Virus record (IMG/VR): IMGVR_UViG_3300033145_002449
Location: 1-36,483 of that record
Strand: one strand, 5' to 3'
Length of the DNA: 36,483 nucleotides
Source of the DNA: a virus
Shown: one piece after another, positions 14,079-21,964 of the stretch
How the letters are laid out: every line of letters begins with the position of its first letter
Position numbering within the stretch: position 1 is the stretch's first letter
The notes under the pieces: model-generated
The model's input: only the letters and a program-made list of their open reading frames with translations
Told to the model about the DNA's origin: nothing
The model's database searches: none
Position numbers and translations under genes: made by a program

Positions 14079-15575
14079 ATGGCAATAGAATTTGATCCAG
14101 CAAGCTCACAATATATAGCGCTGCCGGCTACAGACGTCGCACACAATTGGACGGCAATGACACTAAGCGTATGGTTCCGTACTACAAATTCCACCGATTT
14201 AATTATGATTTATGCCGAAGGGCTTACAACTAATACAACGCCTCTCTTTCTGCTTTATGTTAATTTGGGGAAAATTTGCTATAGGCGAAGAGATGCTGGA
14301 GATACTGCAGAAGTTGCGGGGACAACAGATGTGGCCGATGGCGATTGGCATCACGTCTTCTGGATCAAGCTCGATATCAATAACTTTGAACTTTATTTAG
14401 ATGGCTCCGACACGCCGGAAAGTAGCAACAGTTCAGCGGACACATCCAGTTATTCCCCCGACACTCAAAATATAGGCGTGCTCGAACGCTCAACATTGTC
14501 GAACTATTTCGATGGTGAGATTGCTGGATTGGCACTTTGGAACGCCACGTTCGGCGCGAAAGAACGGGCACTTCTTTATCACGGTGGAAATCCGCGCTGG
14601 GATATTCCGCTGATGATTAGCCCAGCAAATCTGAAGATTTACGTTCCATTAGACGATTTTTCTGACGGCGTTACGGCATCTGGGGCTAATACAATAATTG
14701 ATAGGAGCGGCAATGGGAATCACGGAACACCGACTAATTCTCCGATTGGACGGGCAACGACGATTCTTTCTTACCCCGCATCGCCGATATACGTGCACGC
14801 TGAGGCGGCGGCCACTACAACGACGACTTCAAGCTCAACGAGCACCAGTACGACGACCAGCAGCTCAAGCACAACGACTACCAGTGGGTCGACGTCAACC
14901 AGCACGACATCGAGTAGTTCTTCGACGACGACAAGTAGTTCAAGTTCGACGAGTACAAGCTCAAGCAGCTCTTCAACAACTACGAGCGGGTCGACTTCCA
15001 CGAGTTCAACGACGACCAGTTCGAGCTCGAGCACGACCACGAGTGGGTCTACGAGTACGTCGACGACCAGCACGTCTACGACGACTACGACGCCGGGGCC
15101 GACAACTTCGACATCAACGAGTACATCGACTTCGACCACGACATCGACGCCGTCGCCGAGCTACCTCGAACCGGCGCTCTATTACGATCTGACGAATACG
15201 GCGGCGATCAGTACAATCATCGGGACGAGGGCCTATCCGGTCTATGCGCCGCAGGGCGCGCAGTTGCCGCGGATTACGTACAGTATCATCGCCAATACGC
15301 ACGAGCGGCATATTGCAGGCGGGACGGACCTGGCCCACCCGACTGTGCGGATCGAATGTTGGGCCGCCAGCCACCTCGAGGCAAAGGACCTTGCGAAGGC
15401 GGTCCGCCAGCGGCTCGACAACTTCACGGGTACACTTGGCGGAGGCACGACGACCGTGTCGGTCGACATCTGTTTCTTGCGGAGCGAGACTGATGAGTTC
15501 GTCCCGGAGGAGGAGGCAACGGGACGCGCGGTCTACAAGCGGACGCTCGACTTCGAGATATGGTACAGGGAGTAG
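14079..15575 (+). CDS. LamG domain - Thr/Ser linker - tail terminator fusion
   Basis: A 498-residue three-part protein. Residues 1-240 form a LamG/concanavalin-like domain (IEFDPASSQYIALP, MTLSVWFRTTN, DGDWHHVFWIKLD, FELYLDGSD, FDGEIAGLALWNATF), a fold that often binds sugars. Residues 246-361 are 116 residues of Thr and Ser with a few Gly and Pro. Residues 362-498 are a tail terminator (DUF3168-like) domain that is clearly similar to the complete terminator encoded by the next gene (ALYYDLTNT, YPVYAPQGAQLPRITY, GGTDLAH, DNFTGTLGG, DEFVPEEEATGRAVYKRTLDFEIWYRE). No start codon is close to the boundary, so a free terminator from this gene is unlikely. If built into the neck hexamer, it would display lectin-like arms. 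DNA is AT-rich in the LamG part and GC-rich in the terminator part. Confidence 0.85.
   Translation: MAIEFDPASSQYIALPATDVAHNWTAMTLSVWFRTTNSTDLIMIYAEGLTTNTTPLFLLYVNLGKICYRRRDAGDTAEVAGTTDVADGDWHHVFWIKLDINNFELYLDGSDTPESSNSSADTSSYSPDTQNIGVLERSTLSNYFDGEIAGLALWNATFGAKERALLYHGGNPRWDIPLMISPANLKIYVPLDDFSDGVTASGANTIIDRSGNGNHGTPTNSPIGRATTILSYPASPIYVHAEAAATTTTTSSSTSTSTTTSSSSTTTTSGSTSTSTTSSSSSTTTSSSSSTSTSSSSSSTTTSGSTSTSSTTTSSSSSTTTSGSTSTSTTSTSTTTTTPGPTTSTSTSTSTSTTTSTPSPSYLEPALYYDLTNTAAISTIIGTRAYPVYAPQGAQLPRITYSIIANTHERHIAGGTDLAHPTVRIECWAASHLEAKDLAKAVRQRLDNFTGTLGGGTTTVSVDICFLRSETDEFVPEEEATGRAVYKRTLDFEIWYRE
14814..15161 (+). repeat. Thr/Ser codon tract 4 (longest, internal)
   Basis: A 116-codon tract of Thr/Ser with regularly spaced Gly, including several near-copies of a block containing SGSTST. 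It links a LamG domain to a tail terminator. Imperfect internal repetition implies growth by slippage or unequal exchange. Confidence 0.92.
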
Positions 15576-15578
15576 CGA

Positions 15579-15989
15579 ATGGAAGCAGCACTCTATTACG
15601 ACCTCGTGAATACGGCCTTGATCAGCGCGATCGTCGATAGCCGCGTCTACCCGATCATCGCCGAACAAGGTGCGCAACTTCCCTACATCACCTATCAGCT
15701 CATCTTCGCTGGCTATGAGCGCCATACAGGCGGCGGCACGGACCTCGCGCGGGCCGTCATCCAGATCGACTGCTGGGCGGAGACGCATAAGGAGGTGCGG
15801 GACCTCGCCGTGGCGGTACAGAATCGCTATGACAATTTCACAGGTACGCTCGGTGGAGACGGCAATACAGCAGAGATAGACAGCTGTTTCCTGAAGGACG
15901 ACCGAGACGAATTCGTCCCCGCGCGTGAGGCGACGGGACGAGGCATATATAGACGCAGTCTGGACCTTGAATTCTGGTATCGAGAATGA
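15579..15989 (+). CDS. Tail terminator/tail completion protein (DUF3168-like)
   Basis: A 136-residue protein starting MEAALYYDLVNTALISAIVDS with YPIIAEQGAQLPYITYQ, RAVIQIDCWAETH, DLAVAVQNRYDNFTGTLGG and a C-terminal RRSLDLEFWYRE; this matches the DUF3168/HK97 gp11-like tail completion family. It caps the finished tail tube and docks to the head. It lies just before the tail tube genes as expected. It is a tandem duplicate of the C-terminal domain of the preceding gene, perhaps 60% identical by eye, and lacks the LamG and Thr/Ser parts. The ATG lies 3 bases after the previous stop. Confidence 0.88.
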   Translation: MEAALYYDLVNTALISAIVDSRVYPIIAEQGAQLPYITYQLIFAGYERHTGGGTDLARAVIQIDCWAETHKEVRDLAVAVQNRYDNFTGTLGGDGNTAEIDSCFLKDDRDEFVPAREATGRGIYRRSLDLEFWYRE

Positions 15990-16003
15990 AAAGGAGATGA
16001 GAA

Positions 16004-16396
16004 ATGGCATCCCCATCAGTCGACATTGCAACGGGCATCACGATCACGTTCGGCACGAGTGAATTCACGGCCGAGATACTCGATGTCACGCCGCCGGGTA
16101 TGTCGCGCGAGGCGATCGAGACGACCCATCAAGGGACGACGGGACAGAAGACGTTTATGCCCGCCGATCTCTACGATTCGGGGGAACTCGGCTTCGATAT
16201 TCACTTCAATCCGGACACCAGCCCGCCGATTGGAAGTGCGGCCGAGACCATCACGATCACGTTCCCGAGCGGCGCGACTTGGGCGTTCACCGGGTTCATG
16301 ACCGGTTACGCGCCAAGTGCACCGCTGGAGGACAAGATGACGGCCTCGGTCACCGTCAAAGTCACCGGCGCGATCACGATCACACCAGCATCGTAA
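16004..16396 (+). CDS. Major tail tube protein, plain copy
   Basis: A 130-residue protein (ASPSVDIATGITITFGTSEF, TAEILDVTPPGMSREAIETT, GELGFDIHFNPDTSPP, AETITITFPSGATWAFTGF, GYAPSAPLEDKMTASVTVKVTGAI) resembling small siphovirus tail tube subunits, which stack as hexameric rings. The position between tail terminator and tail chaperone genes is canonical. It is about 82% identical over 127 residues to the product of the next gene, which has an extra Thr/Ser tail; this copy ends TITPAS. AAAGGAGATGAGAA is a strong ribosome site, as expected for an abundant protein. Confidence 0.88.
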   Translation: MASPSVDIATGITITFGTSEFTAEILDVTPPGMSREAIETTHQGTTGQKTFMPADLYDSGELGFDIHFNPDTSPPIGSAAETITITFPSGATWAFTGFMTGYAPSAPLEDKMTASVTVKVTGAITITPAS

Positions 16397-16408
16397 GGAG
16401 AGAAAACT

Positions 16409-16840
16409 ATGGCATCGCCAAATGTTGATATCGGCACAGGGATTACGATCACGTTCGAGACGAGCGGGTTCACCGCTCAGATTCTCGACGTCACACCACC
16501 TGGAATGTCGCGGGAATCGATCGATGTTACGCATCAGGGAACCACCGGGCAGAAGATATTCACACCGGGTGATTTGTACGATCCGGGAGAATTGAGCTTC
16601 GATATCCATTTCAACCCGGACACGACACCGCCGGTCGGCTCGGCTGCGGAAACGATCACGATCCGCTATCCGTCCGGGTCGACGTGGCAGTTCACCGGTT
16701 TCTGTACCGGTTATGCCCCGAGTGCGCCGTTGGAGGACAAGATGACCGGCACCGTGACCGTGAAGGTGACCGGCGCCATCACGATAGCGACGAGCACGAC
16801 GACATCGACGACGACCACGACCACGACAACACCGCCGTAA
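16409..16840 (+). CDS. Tail tube protein paralogue with Thr/Ser tail
   Basis: A 143-residue tandem duplicate of the preceding tube gene (about 23 differences over 127 aligned residues). It ends with residues 128-143, a Thr/Ser tail terminating in PP. Conserved tube segments are ILDVTPPGMSRESIDVTHQG, GELSFDIHFNPDT and GYAPSAPLEDKMTGTVTVKV. The duplication suggests a tail tube composed of plain and tailed subunits, comparable in principle to tails in which only some subunits carry a C-terminal decoration domain. TAAGGAGAGAAAACT precedes the ATG. Which copy dominates cannot be told from the sequence. Confidence 0.88.
   Translation: MASPNVDIGTGITITFETSGFTAQILDVTPPGMSRESIDVTHQGTTGQKIFTPGDLYDPGELSFDIHFNPDTTPPVGSAAETITIRYPSGSTWQFTGFCTGYAPSAPLEDKMTGTVTVKVTGAITIATSTTTSTTTTTTTTPP
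16790..16837 (+). repeat. Thr/Ser codon tract 5
   Basis: Sixteen codons of the second tube gene, nearly all Thr, ending Pro-Pro. It is the shortest of the six tracts. Confidence 0.85.
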
Positions 16841-16854
16841 TAGAAAGGAACTAT

Positions 16855-17259
16855 ATGGCACTCAGTAAAGAAGAGATTTTCAACATCAAGGACATTGAGA
16901 TTCGTGAAGTCTATGTTCCCGAATGGAACGGTACCGTCTATATCCGCACGATGTCGGGTGTGGACCGCGACCGGTTCGACGAGAGTCTGCAGTCCGCCAC
17001 GCGCAAGGACGGGACGGTGGATATCCGCACATTGCGGGCTCGGCTCCTGGCGCTCTGTATCTGTGATGCTTCCGGCAGCCCGCTGTTCAGCCTGGCCGAC
17101 GTTGAGAAACTGAACCAGAAATCGTCGAAGGCACTGATGCGACTCTTCGCCGTCGCGCAGGACTTGAACGGGTTAACCGAGGAGGCAATTCAGGAGCTGT
17201 TGGGAAACTCCGAAGGCGACCGGAGCGCCGCTTCTGGTTCAAGCTCGCCCGGGAGCTGA
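16855..17259 (+). CDS. Tail assembly chaperone, G-type
   Basis: A 134-residue protein (SKEEIFNIKDIEIREVYVPE, VYIRTMSGVDRDRFDESL, TLRARLLALCICDASG, KSSKALMRLFAVAQDLNGL) matching siphovirus tail assembly chaperones that coat the tape measure before tube polymerisation. Position between tube and tape measure genes is canonical. The frame ends in SAASGSSSPGS. A GGGAAAC heptamer at 17202-17208, in the G-GGA-AAC register, would move some ribosomes into the -1 frame and make a longer GT product. ATG 16855 is preceded by AAAGGAAC; the in-frame upstream extension to 16684 runs through the tube gene and is rejected. Confidence 0.88.
   Translation: MALSKEEIFNIKDIEIREVYVPEWNGTVYIRTMSGVDRDRFDESLQSATRKDGTVDIRTLRARLLALCICDASGSPLFSLADVEKLNQKSSKALMRLFAVAQDLNGLTEEAIQELLGNSEGDRSAASGSSSPGS
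17202..17208 (+). promoter_or_regulatory. -1 ribosomal frameshift site GGGAAAC
   Basis: The heptamer lies in the reading frame of the G chaperone as G GGA AAC, the X XXY YYZ pattern for tandem -1 slippage, close to the GGGAAAG used by phage lambda G/GT. A shift here joins residue 118 of G to a -1 frame that reads on through FWFKLARELRCTVAELQRR into the T domain without a stop before 17552. Confidence 0.85.
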
Positions 17260-17552
17260 GGTGCACGGTCGCCGAACTGCAGCGCCGGATGAGCTCGCGC
17301 GAGTTCGCCGAATGGGTAGCCTACGATCGGATCAACCCAATCGGGCCAGAGCGGGCAGATTGGCGTGCAGCTCTGATCGCGTGGATGATCGCCTGTGCCT
17401 TTCGCGGCAAGGGGCGGCCACCGGCAATCAAGGACTTTATGCCAGAGTGGGACGTGCAGCCGAAGACAGCAAAAGAGATAGAGCTGCTGCTTACCGACTA
17501 TGCGAAGAAACATAACGAGGCAGTGAAACACAAGCAGAAGAGAGGCAGATAG
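17208..17552 (+). CDS. Tail chaperone T domain, made as GT by -1 frameshift
   Basis: This open frame is the T part of a GT fusion. It begins after the slippery site and reads LRRRPERRFWFKLARELR, then CTVAELQRRMSSREFAEWVA, YDRINPIGPERADWRAALIA and KGRPPAIKDFMPEWD, a pattern common to downstream tail chaperone segments. The conserved part starts before the first ATG of this frame (17289), supporting translation by frameshifting instead of an independent start. The predicted fusion has 118 residues from G and 114 from this frame, 232 in total. Its stop abuts the tape measure ATG. T binds tube subunits while G coats the tape measure in the lambda model. Confidence 0.85.
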   Translation, partial: LRRRPERRFWFKLARELRCTVAELQRRMSSREFAEWVAYDRINPIGPERADWRAALIAWMIACAFRGKGRPPAIKDFMPEWDVQPKTAKEIELLLTDYAKKHNEAVKHKQKRGR

Positions 17553-19433
17553 ATGGCAACGACGATCGGCAAATTGGCCGTAATCCTGTCGACTGACACG
17601 AGGGCGTTCGTAAGTGGACTGACGAAGGCCCAGAAGCGGATCAAGAAGTTCCGGGCGAACCTCGCTGCAGTCGGCAAGCAGATGATGACGGTCGGCACGG
17701 CTGTGTTGGCGCCGATGGGATTGGCCATAAAGCAGTTCGTTTCGCTGGGTGATGAACTCTCGAAATTGTCGAAGCGTACCGGCTTCAGTGTCGAGAGCCT
17801 CTCTCTTTATCGGCAAGCGCTTGAGCTGAGCGATGCAAGCATGCAGGACTTCGCCAAGGCCGTCCGCATGATGAACAACGTAATGCTCGATGCGGAACGC
17901 GGGTTGTCGACTGCGCGCTATGTCCTTGAGGACCTTGGCATTTCGCTCCAACAGCTCCAAGGTCTTAGGCCAGAGGAAAGGTTCCTTTTGGTAGTTGATG
18001 CGCTCAGCAAAGTCGAGGATATGGGACGACGGAGCGCTCTGGCGATGGATATATTCGGCCGCAGCGGCACACAACTATTGCCATTTCTGGAACAGGGAGC
18101 AGAAAGCATAAAAAATTTGCTGGCACACCTAAAGCGGATGGGCTACGAAATCGGAACGACTGATGCGGAGGCTGCCGTAAAACTTAAGGACACCATGACG
18201 GAATTGTGGTGGGGAATCAAGCGTGTTGCCTTTGAAATTGGCGCCTCGCTTGCACCTAAAACGCAGGACCTCGTGGCACATATTCGCTTGACCATCGTGC
18301 GAACACTCCTGTGGATCAAAAACAATCGGAAGCTTATCGCACAGAAGCTTGTTCTTATCGCGAAGATTGCCAGCTGGACCGTCGGCCTCGGTGCGGCCGC
18401 TATAGCGGTAAACGTTCTGTTGGGCGCTGTTGGAAAGCTGATCGGCGCAGTCAAGGTGTTGATCGGGGTTTTCACAACCCTGAAAACTGTTTCGGTGGCA
18501 CTTGCCGCCACTGGATTCGGGGCAATAGTCCTCGGTATCGGCACGGTTGCCGCGGCGGTCAATGGCCTGAAACCGCGGTTAACACACCAGCAACAACTTC
18601 TGCGCGGAACTTCCAATGATGCCTATGAGGCGGCCAAGGCTATGAAGGCCTTCACGGCGACGATTACCGAACTGAACGAAGTGCAGCGCCAGATGATGAT
18701 TTTGCAACTTGAAGAAGTCGTCGCCGAGACGAAGAAAAATATCGAGACGATGCAGGAGGAACTTGAAAAACTCAGCAACATTCCACGTCGTCTGGGAGCC
18801 GAATGGTTCGGTGGTTACTGGGGATCGCTGCAGGAGATGAATGACCGGACGAAGGAACTGCTGAAACAGCGCGAGATTCTCGCAGAGACAGAAAAGCGCC
18901 TGGAGAGACTCCGCGAGATTGCTGCTGCACCTCCTGTACCGGAGCTTGAGGCGATTGCCGATGTGGCAAAGGAAGAGCAGCAGTGGCTCGATAGAATTCA
19001 GCGACAGCGCATTGACATGATTGAAGACGAGTTTGCACGCCGGCGCACACTATTGCAATATGAGTGGGCCAAGCAGCGACAAGAGTTGGCGGAAATGAAG
19101 GCGCCGGAACGACTGAAAGCTCTCGTGGATACATATTTCCGGGAAGGCCTCGAGGCAATTACACGAGAGCAGCAAAAGGCGATGCAAGAAATCCAGGAAA
19201 CACAGCAGAGCTTCCTGCGGGATTTTGGCGTTACTCCTGCGGGCGCAATCGAATGGGGTACGCCGCAAGCCTACAGTGCACAGCTCGCCCCATACTGGCG
19301 GGCAATGGAACTGGCGACGAAGGAACAACTTAGGCGAACGGCCGAGATAGAACGGCACGCGGCCTCAGCCGCGACGAGTCTGCGGAAGATAGAAGCACAA
19401 TCGGCACCTCTGGCACCGGTAAGGGTGGGGTAG
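17553..19433 (+). CDS. Tape measure protein
   Basis: A 626-residue protein with the typical start of tape measures (GKLAVILSTDTRAFVSGLTKAQKRIKKFRANLAAVGKQM in segments), followed by a MAEWLK-like region SLYRQALELSDASMQDFAKAVRMMNN, a hydrophobic block at residues about 270-335 (WTVGLGAAAIAVNVLLGAVG and AATGFGAIVLGIGTVAAAV), and long coiled-coil stretches (about 385-460 and 470-570). It sets tail length; at the usual 1.5 angstrom per residue this predicts a tail near 90-95 nm. No peptidoglycan hydrolase domain is visible. The ATG follows the GT stop directly. The middle of the gene (about 18060-18350) is slightly more AT-rich. Confidence 0.93.
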   Translation: MATTIGKLAVILSTDTRAFVSGLTKAQKRIKKFRANLAAVGKQMMTVGTAVLAPMGLAIKQFVSLGDELSKLSKRTGFSVESLSLYRQALELSDASMQDFAKAVRMMNNVMLDAERGLSTARYVLEDLGISLQQLQGLRPEERFLLVVDALSKVEDMGRRSALAMDIFGRSGTQLLPFLEQGAESIKNLLAHLKRMGYEIGTTDAEAAVKLKDTMTELWWGIKRVAFEIGASLAPKTQDLVAHIRLTIVRTLLWIKNNRKLIAQKLVLIAKIASWTVGLGAAAIAVNVLLGAVGKLIGAVKVLIGVFTTLKTVSVALAATGFGAIVLGIGTVAAAVNGLKPRLTHQQQLLRGTSNDAYEAAKAMKAFTATITELNEVQRQMMILQLEEVVAETKKNIETMQEELEKLSNIPRRLGAEWFGGYWGSLQEMNDRTKELLKQREILAETEKRLERLREIAAAPPVPELEAIADVAKEEQQWLDRIQRQRIDMIEDEFARRRTLLQYEWAKQRQELAEMKAPERLKALVDTYFREGLEAITREQQKAMQEIQETQQSFLRDFGVTPAGAIEWGTPQAYSAQLAPYWRAMELATKEQLRRTAEIERHAASAATSLRKIEAQSAPLAPVRVG

Positions 19434-19437
19434 TGAT

Positions 19438-20325
19438 ATGGCTGTAGTCGACGTAGTCGAACTTCCTGAAGGCTCTTCATACCGCGATGCGGATGAGCAC
19501 CGCATCGAGCGCGTGTTCCGCGTCCAGATGTCTGACCCGACCGATAGCCCGTACTTGGCCGAGACGGCCACGGGCATTCCCTCAATCGGCGATCCGCATC
19601 CGCTCATATCGAGCCGGAAGGTGCGCAGTATCAGGGTTGAGCAGGAATCAAACAGAATCTTCCATCGTGTCACGGTCACGTATGCGACGCCAGTCTACTC
19701 CGACCATCTCGAACCGGGCGGCGTGCAGGACAATCCGCTGCTCGATCCGATACAGGTCGATTGGGGTTACTGGAGCCGGGAAAAGGTGATTGATGTCGAC
19801 AATACTGGCAGTCCGGTTGTGAATACTGTGGGCGATCCGTTCGATCCGCCATACACGGACGAAGTCCACGACCTCACAGTGCAGATCATCCGCAACGAAT
19901 CTTCGTTCAATCCGATCCGAGCGAATGAATATGTTGATGCGGTCAATAGTGACTATTGCACAATCGCCGGCCTTGCCGTTTCGCCGCGGCAGGCCCTCTG
20001 CCTCGAATATTCGGCCCGATCGGCCTATCGGAACACGGTTTCCTATTGGGTCGTGACCTATCGCTTCGCCTTCAAGTCCGACGGTTGGGATGTGGCGCTC
20101 GCGAACCGCGGTATTTCGTGTCTCATCAATATCGGCGGGACATACTACAAGGTCAGGTGTACGGAATTGGATCCGGAATATGGCACTATACCGGCCACTG
20201 AACCGCAATGGCTCAATCCAGACGGGACGCAAGACACAAGCGTTTCGGGGGCAAGATATTATGTGATCTACCGGCTGCGCCCTGAACTGCCGTTCGGGCG
20301 GCTGAATCTGGCTGCCTCGAAATAA
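19438..20325 (+). CDS. Tail protein downstream of tape measure
   Basis: A 295-residue beta-rich protein. It has an N-terminal half with SRKVRSIRVEQESNRIFHRV and a C-terminal half with VQIIRNESSFNPIRANEYVD, VNSDYCTIAGLAVSPRQALC, YWVVTYRFAFKSDGWDVALA and RYYVIYRLRPELPFG. Proteins with this pattern follow tape measures in many siphoviruses and are generally unassigned; tail-tip or distal-tail function is inferred from position. A GTAGTGATATG junction gives a start 4 bases after the tape measure stop. No Thr/Ser tract. Confidence 0.75.
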   Translation: MAVVDVVELPEGSSYRDADEHRIERVFRVQMSDPTDSPYLAETATGIPSIGDPHPLISSRKVRSIRVEQESNRIFHRVTVTYATPVYSDHLEPGGVQDNPLLDPIQVDWGYWSREKVIDVDNTGSPVVNTVGDPFDPPYTDEVHDLTVQIIRNESSFNPIRANEYVDAVNSDYCTIAGLAVSPRQALCLEYSARSAYRNTVSYWVVTYRFAFKSDGWDVALANRGISCLINIGGTYYKVRCTELDPEYGTIPATEPQWLNPDGTQDTSVSGARYYVIYRLRPELPFGRLNLAASK

Positions 20326-20341
20326 TCGGAAAGGAATCGTT

Positions 20342-21964
20342 GTGCCAGAACCTTTCTATGGATTCACGCGCAAGGATGCACGGCGGGCTGCGCGGGCGAT
20401 CCGGAAAACGGAGCAGATTGCGCAGCAGCTTTCGAAACAGACGAAGCGACGCCTGTACAGACCGCCGCTGCGCGACCTCGTGCCGATCTACAATGCATCA
20501 GGGTGGTCTATTCCGCCGGGGGGTGTGGCCGAGATAACGGGATGGAATTCAACTTATCGGGCCTTCGAGGTCGATCTGCCTTCGGGTGACAACGTCAAGC
20601 ATATCGTCATCTCTCCCGGTCTTATCCGAAATGGACAACAATCTTTCGCTTGGCGCGAGCGTGTCCACCGCGTGCTCTGTTCCGATTATGCATCACAGCA
20701 ATTCGGTTATCGTGTAGGTACAGCAGAGAATAGTTGGTTTGCGAAATTCAATCCTGAAGGACCTCTTGTCGTTCTCGGGCAAGTACCCGCCAGCGAGCAA
20801 TATTACGGTTATCCACCCGGTGTCGGCCTCATACGCGTTGCTTTCCTTTATCCTGACGAGCCGGTGTTTCTCGAAGCTCAAGTTGATATGATTGAAGACA
20901 GTACATTCTATGAGGCGAAATATCTGGATGTATGGGGGAATACCGGAGATAGTGTACAGGTAATCCGGCCCTACGGTGTCTGGATTGAAAGCGGTGCGGT
21001 CGGGTTCATAGGCCGTGATGCTTTTGGTAACTTGATGTTCATCCCAATGAAGGAGCCGGTTGAGCCAAAGACGGTCAACGATCTCAGCGCGAGCGGTGAT
21101 TCTTGGACTTGGCAACCGAGCTATGGAGCAGATAATGTCGGGGTCCGTGTTTCTATTCGCGGCGATCTGAAGTGGACATTGACGTTTGACCACTGGGGTC
21201 GACTACAAAACGTAAATGCAAGTCCGATTTCAACTTCAACAACTTCTTCGACTTCGACGACGACCTCAACGCCGCCTTATACGTCGACGACAACTTCAAC
21301 GACGAGTACATCAACATCAAGCACATCAACGTCAAGTTCGAGCTCGAGCACGACCAGTTCTTCGACTTCGACGAGTACGACCACGCCGCCAGGCGGAGCG
21401 ACTACGATCTTCTGGGACGATTTCGAAGATGATACACTCGGTAATGCACCTGGAGCACCACCGATAGGTGATAGCTGGACGGTGGTTGCAGGGACGCCGA
21501 CGGTCGAGAGCTACTTGTCGTCCCAGCGACTGCGGTTCGGCGAACCGACGGCAGGTGCGACCGAGACGATCCGTGGAGCGTTCACGGCTACGGCTGACTG
21601 CACGTACCAGGCCGACTTCGTCGCTACGAATACGAACGACAACCACTTCTTCAGGCCCGGGCATTCGGGCTTTGCCATATCGACGATTGCAGAGGTTCGG
21701 TTCGACGATGACGGCTATATCTACGCGAAGGACGGAACGGACGATGTACAGCTCCAGACCTACAATGCCGGAACCGTCTATACCGTGAAGCTCGTGCTCG
21801 ATAATACGAACTATACGTATGACGTCTACATCAATGGCGTTCTCAAGGCATCGGCAATCGACTTCGTCCAGAACGCAGCAACGACCGACCGGATAACGAT
21901 AACCGGCATTACATTGACGGATCAGTACGGCTACTGGGACAACGTGAGGGTGACATATGACTGA
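20342..21964 (+). CDS. Tail-tip/fibre protein with Thr/Ser linker and LamG-like end
   Basis: A 540-residue protein with three parts. Residues 1-295 begin PEPFYGFTRKDARRAARAIRK and include PPLRDLVPIYNASGWSIPPGGV, GLIRVAFLYPDEPVFLEAQV and TVNDLSASGDSWTW; this probably joins the tail tip. Residues 297-350 are a Thr/Ser linker interrupted by TPPYT and ending TTTPP. Residues 352-540 are a LamG/concanavalin-like domain (TIFWDDFEDDTLGN, SWTVVAGTPTV, GYIYAKDGTDDVQLQTYNAG, YTVKLVLDNTNYTYDVYING, YGYWDNVRV). It is the most likely receptor-binding protein seen. The start is GTG with AAAGGAATC upstream. The stop overlaps the glycosyltransferase start by 8 bases, so enzyme and possible substrate are translationally coupled. 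Confidence 0.8.
   Translation: MPEPFYGFTRKDARRAARAIRKTEQIAQQLSKQTKRRLYRPPLRDLVPIYNASGWSIPPGGVAEITGWNSTYRAFEVDLPSGDNVKHIVISPGLIRNGQQSFAWRERVHRVLCSDYASQQFGYRVGTAENSWFAKFNPEGPLVVLGQVPASEQYYGYPPGVGLIRVAFLYPDEPVFLEAQVDMIEDSTFYEAKYLDVWGNTGDSVQVIRPYGVWIESGAVGFIGRDAFGNLMFIPMKEPVEPKTVNDLSASGDSWTWQPSYGADNVGVRVSIRGDLKWTLTFDHWGRLQNVNASPISTSTTSSTSTTTSTPPYTSTTTSTTSTSTSSTSTSSSSSSTTSSSTSTSTTTPPGGATTIFWDDFEDDTLGNAPGAPPIGDSWTVVAGTPTVESYLSSQRLRFGEPTAGATETIRGAFTATADCTYQADFVATNTNDNHFFRPGHSGFAISTIAEVRFDDDGYIYAKDGTDDVQLQTYNAGTVYTVKLVLDNTNYTYDVYINGVLKASAIDFVQNAATTDRITITGITLTDQYGYWDNVRVTYD
21230..21391 (+). repeat. Thr/Ser codon tract 6 (internal linker)
   Basis: Fifty-four codons encoding a Thr/Ser linker between the N-terminal tail-tip part and the C-terminal LamG-like domain. 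It contains a poly-Ser run and a TPPYT break and ends TTTPP. Confidence 0.9.

Noticed and set aside
14814-15161. Possible CRISPR-like or VNTR array
   Set aside because: Units are degenerate codon repeats within an open frame with no constant repeat and unique spacer structure.
13545-15575. Diversity-generating retroelement target
   Set aside because: Surface-type proteins are present, but no reverse transcriptase or template repeat was found anywhere in the window.
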